Source: JARRRD01 sp037381085 (GTDB taxonomy: Bacteria > Nitrospirota > Thermodesulfovibrionia > Thermodesulfovibrionales > UBA6898). From it: DNA of 64,000 bases. The translations under genes and the position numbers were made by a program. Under the pieces are notes generated by a model. The model searched no databases, was not told the DNA's origin, and worked only from the letters and a program-made list of their open reading frames with translations. Numbering within the stretch: the stretch's first letter is position 1; every line of letters starts with the position of its first letter. Location of the stretch: NCBI GenBank assembly GCA_037381085.1, contig JARRRD010000004.1:9805-73804 (forward strand). The letters are read 5' to 3'. Shown here piece after piece: positions 7,154 through 15,810 of this stretch.

Positions 7154-8809
7154 GTGAATGCGAAACCAGCAAGAATAGTTTATGTAATCGGGCACAAGAA
7201 CCCGGACACGGATTCAGTCTGCTCGGCTATCGGTTACGCCCATTTCAAGAACCTGACGGACAAGCGGTTCCTCTTCTTCCCGTCACGGGCGGGAAAGATC
7301 AACGAGGAGACCAGGTTCGTACTCGAGAAATTCGGTGTCCCCGTTCCAAACGAGGTAGAAAGCCTTGCGGCGAATGTGAGCGATCTTGAACTGAAGAGGC
7401 CCATCTCCATCCGGACCAACGACTCTGTCCAGGCGCTCGTGCGCCTTATGCGTGAAACGGGCGTGCGGACCGTCCCGGTCGTCGACGAAACGGGACGCCT
7501 GGCCGGAATAGCCGGTCTCAAAGACGTTGCCAGTCACTATATGGAGAGCGTCGGCTTTTCCGACCTGTCGCGGGCACCCATAGACCTTAATATCCTGGTG
7601 CAGACGCTCGAAGGCCGGGTCGTGAGCAATACAAAGAAAGTGGAGTTTCTGACGGGCAAGGTATATATCGCTGCCATGCAGAAAGGAACAATCCTGAATA
7701 AAGTAAGCCCCGGTGATGTCGTTATCATCGGAGACCAGCACGACATCCAGGTCGAACTCATTCAGGCCGGTTGCGGTACCCTGATCGTGGTCGACGGGAT
7801 GCCCGTCGGGGGCGACGTGATCAGGGCCGCCGAAGCTCACGGCACTCTGCTATTATCATCTCCTCACACGGCCTTCGCGACAGTCGAGCTGATGACCATG
7901 TCCGAGCCGGTGGAGGCGATTATGGATGCCGAAAGTCCGACTGTAAGCCTCTACACTCCGATATCCGACCTGAGAAAGAGGATCGTCGAATCAGAGTACC
8001 GCTCGGCCGTTGTTACGGACAGTGAAAACAGGGTTATCGGGTTCGTTACCAGAACGGACCTTCTCAGCCCCGTAAGAAAAAGGGCCATACTCGTGGACCA
8101 CAACGAGGTGTCCCAGGCAGTCGACAACATCGAGGATGCCGAGATCATCGAGATCATCGACCACCACCGCGTCGGAGACATCTCCACGGTTGCACCCATC
8201 TACGTGTACAACGATCCGGTGGGCAGCACCTGCACGGTAGTGGCCGGAATGATGTTCCTCCACCAGGTAAACATCCCGTCGGAGATAGCCGGACTTCTTC
8301 TTTCAGGCATCCTCTCGGACACGCTTCTGCTTACGCTTTCCACTACCACGCAGCGAGACCGCGATGCAGCGGAGCGCCTGGCGCAGCAGGCAGGAATAGC
8401 TATCCAGGAGTATGGGAAGGAACTGCTGCAGGCCAGTATAAACATCCAGGGCAAAACCGCCTCCGAACTTATCGGCGCGGACTTCAAGGAATTTCTGATA
8501 GGTGGCAAGAAACTGGGCGTGAGCCAGATGATGGTCCTCAATTGTGAAGACATAGATCTCAGGGAGGAAGAACTCCTTGAAGAACTCGGCCGTATAAGGG
8601 AAACGGGCGGTTACGACCTTGCGGCGCTGCTCGTGACAAATCCGCTGACTTCAAGGGAGGAAAGAATCCTCCTCAAAGGTGAAACATGGATCGTCGAAAA
8701 GGCGTTCAATGTGAAAGTGGAGAAGGACACCTGCATCCTCCCCGATGTCCTTTCCCGGAAGAGGGACTTCATCCCGGCCATCGGAATGGCCCTCAGCATG
8801 GGCAGGTAA
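7154..8809 (+). CDS. ppaC: manganese-dependent inorganic pyrophosphatase with CBS and DRTGG domains
   Basis: This 551-residue enzyme belongs to family II pyrophosphatases (DHH superfamily). The metal-binding GHKNPDTDSV lies at the N-terminus, and the second motif ILVDHNE with IIDHHRVG lies near residues 315-340, followed by DPVGSTCTVV. Between them is a regulatory insert: one CBS domain (about 60-130), a DRTGG-like domain and a second CBS domain (about 250-305). Such inserts bind adenine nucleotides and tune hydrolysis of PPi. It starts with GTG at 7154. The DHHA2 C-terminal domain is complete. Confidence 0.9.
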   Translation: MNAKPARIVYVIGHKNPDTDSVCSAIGYAHFKNLTDKRFLFFPSRAGKINEETRFVLEKFGVPVPNEVESLAANVSDLELKRPISIRTNDSVQALVRLMRETGVRTVPVVDETGRLAGIAGLKDVASHYMESVGFSDLSRAPIDLNILVQTLEGRVVSNTKKVEFLTGKVYIAAMQKGTILNKVSPGDVVIIGDQHDIQVELIQAGCGTLIVVDGMPVGGDVIRAAEAHGTLLLSSPHTAFATVELMTMSEPVEAIMDAESPTVSLYTPISDLRKRIVESEYRSAVVTDSENRVIGFVTRTDLLSPVRKRAILVDHNEVSQAVDNIEDAEIIEIIDHHRVGDISTVAPIYVYNDPVGSTCTVVAGMMFLHQVNIPSEIAGLLLSGILSDTLLLTLSTTTQRDRDAAERLAQQAGIAIQEYGKELLQASINIQGKTASELIGADFKEFLIGGKKLGVSQMMVLNCEDIDLREEELLEELGRIRETGGYDLAALLVTNPLTSREERILLKGETWIVEKAFNVKVEKDTCILPDVLSRKRDFIPAIGMALSMGR

Positions 8810-8821
8810 TCAGGCCTGACC

Positions 8822-8839
8822 GACGCGCCGGACTCAAAA
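8822..8839 (+). repeat. 18-nt copy of the tRNA-Leu anticodon arm
   Basis: GACGCGCCGGACTCAAAA is identical to 11824-11841 inside tRNA-Leu(CAA). After it the similarity stops except for a displaced TCCGG. No complete tRNA can be folded here. It may be one end of a former integration site. Confidence 0.55.
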
Positions 8840-9051
8840 CCCCTCCGGGCTTAATTTAACGACGTGGCCTCCGGTTAGGAACGGCCCGCTCTTGACACTT
8901 CTTTTTCCCGAAACGCCCCCATTTTTATTCCCAGTTAAATGCCCGGGAGACCTCCGGAAGGGTTTTACTTACATCCCTTCCGGAAGCCCCCGTTTCCGTC
9001 CCTGCCAGTTACAATCCCTGTGCCTTCTACCGATGAAGTCCGATTATAAGG

Positions 9052-10716
9052 TCATGGTGCAGGCTGAGGCACGGCAAAGTCGGTAACCCACAGGTAGTAA
9101 AGGCTCAGATCACTAACACCCGGGGGGGTCACCAGCAGCCCCAGATAATAAGTACCATCCGGGAGACCTAGCCCGGAGACTGAGAGATCTCCGAAGAGAG
9201 ACTCATCGACCGGTCCGGTGACAGACTGCTTCCAGGGGACAAGGCCCGACGACGAATAGGGCTCAAATGACGAGCCCGTCCAGGAATATATATCCGGGCT
9301 GATCTCAGGAAAATAAAAGAGCACATACATGTCAACCGGAGATGAAAACTCGTGCGTTCCTATCCGGATACCGAGAGTATCTCCTCCGTTGGCGGCCGAT
9401 CCGACGCCGATCGGCATATCGCCGGCGAGGGTCTCGCTCAGCCCCGGTGACGCCGCAGGCGGATATGTAAAAGTCTGCCGGCCCGCGGGCAGCGGCGTCG
9501 AGGAAGCCACTTTCAGGACAACGATGTCGTAACCTCCGGTATAGGCGTTAAGCGGAGAGCCCCACGTTGCATTACCTCTACCTGTGACATATACATTGCC
9601 GCCGCCGTCAACTGCCATCCAACTGCCTTCCTCATAAGCGCTTGAGCCGTAGAAGGTGTTCCACTGAAGTGCGCCGCTGCTGCTGAGCTTAAGGACAGAG
9701 ATGTCCGCATGACCGGTATAGGCGTTAAGCGGAGAGCCCCACGTTGCACTACTTTCACCTGTGACATATACATTGCCGCTGCCGTCAACTGCTATCCCAG
9801 CGCCGTAATCATCATCGCTTGAGCCGTAGAAGGTGTTCCACTGAAGTACGCCGCTGCTGTTGAGCTTCAGGATAACGATGTCATCACCTCCGGTATAGGC
9901 GTTAAGCGGAGAGCCCCACGCTGCATAACTTTCACCTGTGACATATACATTGCCACTGCCGTCAACTGCTATTCCGTTACCGTAATCATCCGAGCTTGAG
10001 CCGTAGAAGGTGTTCCACTGATATATGGGGTCGATGATCAGGGGGAAACGTGCATCGTATTTCGCCACGCTGAACCCTACCTCGTTCTTCGACACTTTGA
10101 AAGATGCCTCCACAGGCACGCGCCTGCCGTCTATCTCCTGCCACGCCACAGGAGCGGACTCGGTGACGAAACCACTTGCAAAGCTGAATCTGAGCGAGCC
10201 GTCCTTTTGTCTCTCCACAGGGACGTTGTAGCGCAGCCTGATCTTCGAAATATCTGCTCCTGGCGCAAGATGATATGTGCTTTCCGTTATGCCGTCCCTT
10301 GCACTCTCGTAAACAACGCTTATGCCGGGCCACAGACCGGCATAGCTCACTTCCTGAAGCGCAGGAGCAGCCTTTATCTCGTTGCTTTCATCTGCTGCAG
10401 CCCGGGGCATAACCCCTTTCGTGCCGAGGAACTCCACGCTGAGTGCATGGTCCATCCCTGCAAGGTATACCTTGTTGGGCTGAAATCCCAGCACATGGCC
10501 GCCTGCCCTGAACTGAAGCATGTCATTCCCACGCCCAGGGCCGCTCAGCGGAATAATTTCATTGTGAAGACCAATTTGGGCCGACTGAGCACCTGCTACG
10601 TAAGCGACATGCTCATTAGACCGGATAGGACTCGATATTCCGGTATTAAGCGGATACACGAAGATCAGGAAGAAAGAAGCTACCACTACGACCGATAAGA
10701 ATCCTCTTTGCCTCAT
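9052..10716 (-). CDS. secreted SBBP-repeat protein with shared C-terminal module
   Basis: A 554-residue protein with a signal peptide (SVVVVASFFLIFVYPLN). Residues 30-230 resemble the N-terminal domain that often precedes SBBP beta-propeller repeats, ending IIDPIYQWNTFYG. Three 59-residue repeats follow, each with QWNTFYGSS, AVDGSGNVYVTG and GSPLNAYTG. From about residue 410 comes a domain seen in two other proteins of this window (11986-12681 and 45263-47161), with PWK, ESLFG, GTYYLG and YYLWVTDF. The protein is probably exported and surface-bound or released. No enzymatic motif is visible. The three repeats are nearly identical in DNA, implying recent duplication or gene conversion. Confidence 0.8.
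   Translation of the reverse strand: MRQRGFLSVVVVASFFLIFVYPLNTGISSPIRSNEHVAYVAGAQSAQIGLHNEIIPLSGPGRGNDMLQFRAGGHVLGFQPNKVYLAGMDHALSVEFLGTKGVMPRAAADESNEIKAAPALQEVSYAGLWPGISVVYESARDGITESTYHLAPGADISKIRLRYNVPVERQKDGSLRFSFASGFVTESAPVAWQEIDGRRVPVEASFKVSKNEVGFSVAKYDARFPLIIDPIYQWNTFYGSSSDDYGNGIAVDGSGNVYVTGESYAAWGSPLNAYTGGDDIVILKLNSSGVLQWNTFYGSSDDDYGAGIAVDGSGNVYVTGESSATWGSPLNAYTGHADISVLKLSSSGALQWNTFYGSSAYEEGSWMAVDGGGNVYVTGRGNATWGSPLNAYTGGYDIVVLKVASSTPLPAGRQTFTYPPAASPGLSETLAGDMPIGVGSAANGGDTLGIRIGTHEFSSPVDMYVLFYFPEISPDIYSWTGSSFEPYSSSGLVPWKQSVTGPVDESLFGDLSVSGLGLPDGTYYLGLLVTPPGVSDLSLYYLWVTDFAVPQPAP
9513..10020 (-). repeat. three tandem 177-bp repeats inside the SBBP gene
   Basis: The phrase GTTAAGCGGAGAGCCCCACG recurs at about 9547, 9724 and 9901, exactly 177 bp apart, and the surrounding sequence matches in each unit. 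Each unit encodes one 59-residue SBBP repeat. Confidence 0.85.
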
Positions 10717-11120
10717 GTCAAAACCTCCCCTTTAGAATTCCTTAACTATTAAGGCCCCAGACAGCTTCCCGCCCCGACCCTCTTGAGCTTTTCTCACTCC
10801 GCAGCTATTTAAGAGCCAGACACATTAGCGTTCGATAAATTTGCTCGCGCTCTAAGGGTGAGCCTTTTGAATGCAGCCCCAGCCCAGCATGAGATCGAGC
10901 CGTCGAACGGAGGCGGCGGTTTTCCCTCTTATCCTTCGGCAGCGCGGCCATCTTTTCTTTTCAAGATCCGCCGCTTTCCGTCCTCTCCTCGCGAAGGGTT
11001 GGCCTTGTCGGGACTTAGTCAACTTGTATCACATAATTATGAATAAATTGTGAAGATAAATTCACTGCAACTTCCATGTACTTTAGATTTTAAAAATTAG
11101 GGGAAAATAGGGAAAATGGG

Positions 11121-11702
11121 AAAATAGGGACACATCCCACTTTTTGAGATAATGTTGTCCAACATCTTCCTGGGCCACAGCGAAAATTAGGGCAAAGCGG
11201 CCCACCTCCGAAGGGCTGTCTTGCATGCAATGGCGAAAGGGCTCTTCCAAAGAAAGTCTAAGGCAACTTGCAGGGAAGTGGCACGTGTGGTGGTTGTGGC
11301 GAAGAGATTATAATACTTCATATGCTTGTGATATGAACAAAAAGAAAATTAAGCAACTGCGAGGCTGGGTTCGAATTTACCCGAGTCCCAAAATAGAAGT
11401 ACGCGGAAACAGCCGGCATCCCGACTTTTGGTTTGCCGATGAGTATGTTTCTGCTGCTCATATCCGACTATCATATTCCGCGACGGGCCACAGCAAAGAC
11501 ATCGGTTTAGATCACATTGTGGAATATAGAACTGACTCATTTGTGAACATGGGGCAGACGAGCAAAGGCATAATAATCTTAAAAACACAGATAGTGGTGC
11601 GTGGGCAAAGTGTGCTCTTGGAGCCACTAAGGAGGCCGCCACTCATAGAATAGCCCACGCCTTAATCAATAATTGGGATGTGTCCCAATGTGTCCCTATT
11701 TT
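11121..11702. mobile_element. 582-bp element with terminal inverted repeats and one small gene
   Basis: AAAATAGGGACACAT at 11121 is mirrored by ATGTGTCCCTATTTT ending at 11702. A second copy of the motif, GGGATGTGTCCC at 11675-11686, also pairs with GGGACACATCCC at 11127-11138. The interior holds the small gene at 11333-11653 and no transposase. The structure suggests a passive cassette moved in trans, or two REP-like tags flanking a gene. Confidence 0.5.
11333..11653 (+). CDS. small conserved hypothetical protein
   Basis: A 106-residue protein starting MNKKKIKQLRGWVRIYPSP and containing ATGHSKDIGLDHIVEYRTD and a final strand VRGQSVLLEPLRRPP. The layout (VRI.P, then TGH..-LG.DHI, then a beta strand ending in a Pro-rich tail) resembles a family of small proteins of unknown function often found in mobile regions. 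An upstream in-frame ATG at 11225 would add 36 residues of poor quality, so I prefer 11333, although no clear Shine-Dalgarno is seen. It lies within an inverted-repeat-bounded segment. Confidence 0.55.
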   Translation: MNKKKIKQLRGWVRIYPSPKIEVRGNSRHPDFWFADEYVSAAHIRLSYSATGHSKDIGLDHIVEYRTDSFVNMGQTSKGIIILKTQIVVRGQSVLLEPLRRPPLIE

Positions 11703-11802
11703 GTTCTGGTACTGGTCAATGGGAATTCTACGATGAGACTGTTGATTCCTGTATTCTCCCCCCAAACTTCCTGTATACTATAGGGCATCTGACCGACAAT
11801 GT

Positions 11803-11889
11803 GCCGGTGTGGTGGAACTGGCAGACGCGCCGGACTCAAAATCCGGTTCCCGCAAGGGAGTGGGAGTTCGATTCTCCCCACCGGCACCA
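11803..11889 (+). tRNA. tRNA-Leu (anticodon CAA)
   Basis: The acceptor stem GCCGGTG/CACCGGC, anticodon stem CCGGA/TCCGG with loop CTCAAAA (anticodon CAA, reading UUG), a long class II variable arm, T arm GGGAG-TTCGATT-CTCCC and encoded CCA are all present. A TATACT at 11774-11779 is a plausible -10. Confidence 0.95.
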
Positions 11890-11939
11890 TTAAGATCTCA
11901 TGCGAACATCCCGACTGTTTTACCCCGTATTGAAAAAGA

Positions 11940-11972
11940 GTGATTCGCTGCCCCTCCCCGGCAGCGAATCAC
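11940..11972. terminator. 13-bp hairpin terminator
   Basis: GTGATTCGCTGCC pairs perfectly with GGCAGCGAATCAC around a 7-nt loop. On the minus strand it is followed by TCTTTTTC, so it should end transcription of the gene at 11986-12681. It also lies 50 nt past tRNA-Leu and may work in both directions. Confidence 0.75.
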
Positions 11973-11985
11973 AAATTTCTGTCAA

Positions 11986-12681
11986 CTATTGGGAACTGTC
12001 AGGGACTATGAAATAAGTAACCCACCGGTAGAAGCGGTCGAAATTATTATCTGCGGGGCTTGTTCGCGTAACATTCAATACGAATACGTACAGGCCGGGC
12101 GGGAGGTACGCGACGTCTCCGGAGGCGATTGTTTCATGTACCCCTAGGACATCGCTCTTCCACGGTACGAGCCTCTTGAAGTTCTTCTTTCCGTTTGACT
12201 GGCCAGGCGGGTTGTTCCGGCCGTTTCCGCCCTGCGCTTCGGAAACATCTGCCAGTTCGTCCTGAAGCGATGTGATCTGATTATAGACGTTTATGAAGAA
12301 TATATTGGAAGCATCGAAAGACGCGTTAAAAAGGCCGAAAGAAACGTCGACCGGTTCATCGAAGTCTACGTCCACTCTTATATCGAAACTGTCTCCACCC
12401 TGAGCAATGGCGCCCACGCCTACAGGTTTCGACGTAGCCGGATCACAAGTGGAAAAAGTGTCGGCGACAGGAGTATAGGTAAATGCCTGCTTAAAAGCAG
12501 GAAGCGGGATAGAGCAGGTCGTCGTCTCGACGACGGCTGTCATGTAATTCGAGGTGCCCCGGATGCTGTAATACCCGTACACCAGGTCTTTACCAGCCTG
12601 TGCGGGACCGGCATATGCCGTGCCAAAAGCAAGAACGGCTGCAACTGAAGCCAAGACTGTTAACATAGTACTCCTGAACAT
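11986..12681 (-). CDS. secreted protein consisting mainly of the shared C-terminal module
   Basis: A 231-residue protein with a signal peptide ending TAYAGPAQA. From about residue 55 it carries the module also found at the C-termini of the proteins at 9052-10716 and 45263-47161: an AFTYTPVA opening, KPVGVGAIAQGGDSFDIRV, a DVSFGLFNASF strand, VPWK, then LPPGLYVFVLNVT and a closing FYRWVTYFIV. An Asn/Gly/Gln-rich insert (GGNGRNNPPGQSNGKK) is unique to this copy. Two cysteines may form a disulphide. Function unknown; it probably acts outside the cytoplasm. It ends at a strong terminator. Confidence 0.75.
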   Translation of the reverse strand: MFRSTMLTVLASVAAVLAFGTAYAGPAQAGKDLVYGYYSIRGTSNYMTAVVETTTCSIPLPAFKQAFTYTPVADTFSTCDPATSKPVGVGAIAQGGDSFDIRVDVDFDEPVDVSFGLFNASFDASNIFFINVYNQITSLQDELADVSEAQGGNGRNNPPGQSNGKKNFKRLVPWKSDVLGVHETIASGDVAYLPPGLYVFVLNVTRTSPADNNFDRFYRWVTYFIVPDSSQ

Positions 12682-12932
12682 TTCTCTCCTCCTTTGATAT
12701 GAGACCTGTTCCCGGCTCGGCCGGCGAATTAAATTAAGACACCTCCTCTCCGCTTATTTATTACAAGGATACCCGGCGACACATACAAAGAGAAATTAAG
12801 TTTTCTTAATCAGGAAGCGGCCTTTGACGTATTTCCATTGCATAAAGATACCAGAGACAGGGAATACTGTAAGTGATCCGGATTACAACTTCGAAAGATA
12901 ATCGCGACAATCTTACGGCGTATGCTTAAGTA

Positions 12933-14036
12933 TCAGACAGTCCGTGCACCGCGGTCATTTTCCGCCCCTCTCGCCACGTCCAGCCTTTTACCGTCAAGAA
13001 AAAAATGGATATCCATGGTGTTGACAGACAGCGAAATGTCTTCTCCGACCTTTCCCCCGAAGTCAGCGCCGGCCTTCGCAGTGATCCTCATATTTCCGGA
13101 CTTTACGTAGAGTATCGTCTCCGAACCCAGGTGCTCGATATGTTCAAGCCGGCCGGCGAGCGGCCCCTCCCCAGGCCCGAGTGACTCGGGCCTGATCCCG
13201 GAGGTGACATCCCCCCCGACATATCTCTCGAAGTCCCTGCGTGCCACCGGTATTTCCAGGTCATCCGACCTGAACAATATCTCCTCTCCTTTTTTGACTA
13301 AACGTCCCTCGATCAGGTTTATGGACGGCATGCCGATAAAAGACGCCGTAAAAAGATTGGCCGGTTTGTCGTATACCTCCCGCGGGGTTCCGATCTGTTG
13401 AATCACACCTCTGTCGATCACCACGATCTTCTGCCCGAGGGTCATCGCCTCTATCTGGTCATGGGTGACATAAATCGTGGTGATCCCCAGTTTCTTGTGG
13501 AGTCCCGCCAGCTCGACTCTCATCGAGCTGCGAAGTTTTGCGTCCAGGTTCGAGAGGGGTTCGTCGAAGAGAAAAAGCCTTGGCTCTCTCACGATCGCCC
13601 GCCCTATGGCGACCCTCTGCCTCTGCCCCCCGGACAGTTCCTTCGGTTTTCTCCGGAGCATCGTGTCGATGCCGAGAAGCCCCGCCGCGGCCTGCACCTT
13701 TTTTTCGATCTCCCGGCGGGACATCTTTCTGATCTTCAGGGGGAAGGCGATGTTCTCGTATACATTGAGGTGGGGATAGAGGGCGTAGCTCTGAAAGACC
13801 ATGGCGATATCCCTCTCCTTCGGGGTCAGCCCGCTCACCTCCCTGTCACCGATATATACCCCGCCGCCGTCCTGGCGTTCAAGCCCGGCGATGAGCCTCA
13901 GCACAGTGCTCTTCCCGCACCCGGAAGGTCCGAGGAGTATACAGAACTCACCCTCGTACACTTCAAAGGAGACATGGTCGATAACTTTCCTGCCGCCGAA
14001 TGTCTTTGTCAGGTTCTCTATCTTCAGGCCGGCCAT
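12933..14036 (-). CDS. sugar-type ABC transporter ATP-binding protein (MalK/UgpC family)
   Basis: A 367-residue ATPase with Walker A GPSGCGKST near residue 37, Q-loop FQSYALYPH, signature LSGGQRQR, Walker B LFLFDEPLSNLD and switch His in VTHDQ. The C-terminal 120 residues form the OB-fold regulatory domain of MalK-type ATPases (GIRPE). It powers uptake of a sugar or polyol through the two permeases upstream. The start ATG 14036 is chosen because the family begins MAGLKIENLTKTFGG; the frame stays open far upstream but only through the permease gene. It is the last gene of the operon. Confidence 0.92.
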   Translation of the reverse strand: MAGLKIENLTKTFGGRKVIDHVSFEVYEGEFCILLGPSGCGKSTVLRLIAGLERQDGGGVYIGDREVSGLTPKERDIAMVFQSYALYPHLNVYENIAFPLKIRKMSRREIEKKVQAAAGLLGIDTMLRRKPKELSGGQRQRVAIGRAIVREPRLFLFDEPLSNLDAKLRSSMRVELAGLHKKLGITTIYVTHDQIEAMTLGQKIVVIDRGVIQQIGTPREVYDKPANLFTASFIGMPSINLIEGRLVKKGEEILFRSDDLEIPVARRDFERYVGGDVTSGIRPESLGPGEGPLAGRLEHIEHLGSETILYVKSGNMRITAKAGADFGGKVGEDISLSVNTMDIHFFLDGKRLDVARGAENDRGARTV

Positions 14037-14038
14037 AT

Positions 14039-14863
14039 CTATCCCTTTATCGCCCCCGCGGACAGTCCCCGCACGATCCTCCTCTGGAACAGGAAGACCA
14101 GGAGTACCAGCGGCACCGTGGCAACAGTCGAGGCGGCGGCAATCTCGCCCCACGGCATAGTATACTGTCCCTGGAACAACGCGATACCGACAGGCAGCGT
14201 CTGATAGCTCTTCTCCGTCATGATCAGGAGGGCGAAGAAGAACTCGTTCCATGCGTAAATGAATACAAGGAGGGCCGCGGTGAACACACCCGGCGCCGCC
14301 AGTGGAATGATCACCTTGAAGAGTGTCTGGACGTGGCCGCATCCGTCTATCTTCGCTGCGTCTTCCAATTCCCCGGGCAGTTCCCTGAAAAAGCTGGCAG
14401 TGATCCAGATCCCCAGCGGAAGTGTGAGGGTGACATAAGGGAGGACCAGCCCCTGGTATGTATTCAGCCAGCCGAACGACTGGAGTATCTTCCAGACAGG
14501 TCCGGCTATGGATATCTGGGGGAACATGGAGACGAGCAGGAAACTTCCCATGATGATGCCCTTGTATTTCATCCGCAATCTGGCCAGCGCATAACCGGCA
14601 AAAACGGACAGAAGGATTGTAATGAGAGTCGAGGCGCCGGCCACGATCATGCTGTTCTTCACAAAGTGAAGAAGGTTGTAGTTTTCAATCGCCGATTCAT
14701 AAAAGTGAAACGACCCCGAGGGAACAATAGCAGGGGGTATGGCCGTGATGTCGATCCGGGTTTTGAGGGAGGTATCGAGAAACCACAGGAAAGGCAGCAG
14801 ACTGAGGCAGACGACGAACAGGGTCAGGACCGCAAAACCTGCCTTTTCCAGCCGTTCCTTCAT
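14039..14863 (-). CDS. ABC sugar transporter permease (MalG type)
   Basis: A 274-residue inner-membrane protein with six predicted helices and the EAA loop (ELEDAAKIDGCGHVQTLFK) that docks on the ATPase. It ends two bases before the ATPase start, and its own ATG overlaps the stop of the other permease (ATGA at 14860-14863), so the genes are translationally coupled. Confidence 0.92.
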   Translation of the reverse strand: MKERLEKAGFAVLTLFVVCLSLLPFLWFLDTSLKTRIDITAIPPAIVPSGSFHFYESAIENYNLLHFVKNSMIVAGASTLITILLSVFAGYALARLRMKYKGIIMGSFLLVSMFPQISIAGPVWKILQSFGWLNTYQGLVLPYVTLTLPLGIWITASFFRELPGELEDAAKIDGCGHVQTLFKVIIPLAAPGVFTAALLVFIYAWNEFFFALLIMTEKSYQTLPVGIALFQGQYTMPWGEIAAASTVATVPLVLLVFLFQRRIVRGLSAGAIKG

Positions 14864-15759
14864 GTCTTCTCCTGCAGGATCCTGCTGCCTATCATTCTGA
14901 TATACAGGAGGGACACGGAGAAGGTCACGAGAAAGACGAGGACCGAAATGGTGGAGCCGTAGCCCATGAGCCCCTCGGCGAATATCTTCTTGTAACCGTA
15001 AAACTGAAGGACGTTCGTCGAGTCCGCGGGCCCGCCCTGGGTCATGACGAAGACGAGATCAAAGACCCTGAAGGCGTCCATCGTCCTGAAGAGAAGCGCA
15101 ATGAGCAGCGCCGGCTTGATGAGCGGGAGGGTGATACTCCGGAACCTGTTCCAGGCGCCCGCACCGTCTATCCGAGCGGCCTCGTAAAGTTCGTCCGGTA
15201 TGGTCTGGAGTCCGGCCAGTATGATGAGAGCGGCGAAGGACGAAGTCTTCCAGACATCGGCGACGACTATGGCCGAAAAAGCGAAGAAAGGGTCCGCAAG
15301 CCATGCCTTATACGAGGTGACACCGGAGCCGAAGAGGAGGTAGTTCAGGAGACCGTAATTGTCGTTGAATATGAACCTCCACATCTGGGAGGCCACTACG
15401 GTGGGTATCGCCCAGGGAACGAGCACGGCCGCCCTCACGATGCCTCTCCCACTGAAATGCCTGTTGATAATAAGGGCGATGATGAGGCCGAAAACCAGTT
15501 CAAAGAAGGTGGATGCAAAGACGAAGGCGAAGGTATTTACAAGTGAATGCAGGGCAACCGCGTCATGCAACAGTTCCCGGTAATTTGCCAGACCGATGAA
15601 GGGCTGCTTCAGTCCCGGGAGGCTGAGGATTATCCTGTGCAGGCTCAGGTAAAAAGAATAAAGGATCGGGTAGAAGGCGAAGATTGCGACAAAGAGCAAA
15701 CAGGGCAGGACCAGAAACGCGGCGAAGATCCTCTCTCTCGCGGAAAGGGACAGTTTCAT
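14860..15759 (-). CDS. ABC sugar transporter permease (MalF type)
   Basis: A 299-residue permease with six membrane segments and the EAA loop (ELYEAARIDGAGAWNRFRS). It pairs with the MalG-type permease to form the importer channel. ATG 15759 begins MKLSLSARERIFAAF, a normal start for the family; a TTG at 15795 would add twelve residues and neither has a clear Shine-Dalgarno. It lies 51 bp after the binding-protein gene. Confidence 0.9.
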   Translation of the reverse strand: MKLSLSARERIFAAFLVLPCLLFVAIFAFYPILYSFYLSLHRIILSLPGLKQPFIGLANYRELLHDAVALHSLVNTFAFVFASTFFELVFGLIIALIINRHFSGRGIVRAAVLVPWAIPTVVASQMWRFIFNDNYGLLNYLLFGSGVTSYKAWLADPFFAFSAIVVADVWKTSSFAALIILAGLQTIPDELYEAARIDGAGAWNRFRSITLPLIKPALLIALLFRTMDAFRVFDLVFVMTQGGPADSTNVLQFYGYKKIFAEGLMGYGSTISVLVFLVTFSVSLLYIRMIGSRILQEKT

Positions 15760-15810
15760 TGTAACAGTGTAGTCAAAGAAAAGACCAAAGATCAAGAAAC
15801 AGGGGACTTC

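Noticed and set aside
10858..11053. Two short plus-strand frames between the SBBP gene and the small cassette
   Set aside because: No ribosome site, low-complexity Arg/Pro/Ser content. The stretch 10717-11120 seems to hold only the SBBP promoter region and A+T-rich sequence.
14000..14962. 320-codon plus-strand frame over the ABC permeases
   Set aside because: Antisense to two clear permease genes, with no recognisable domain.
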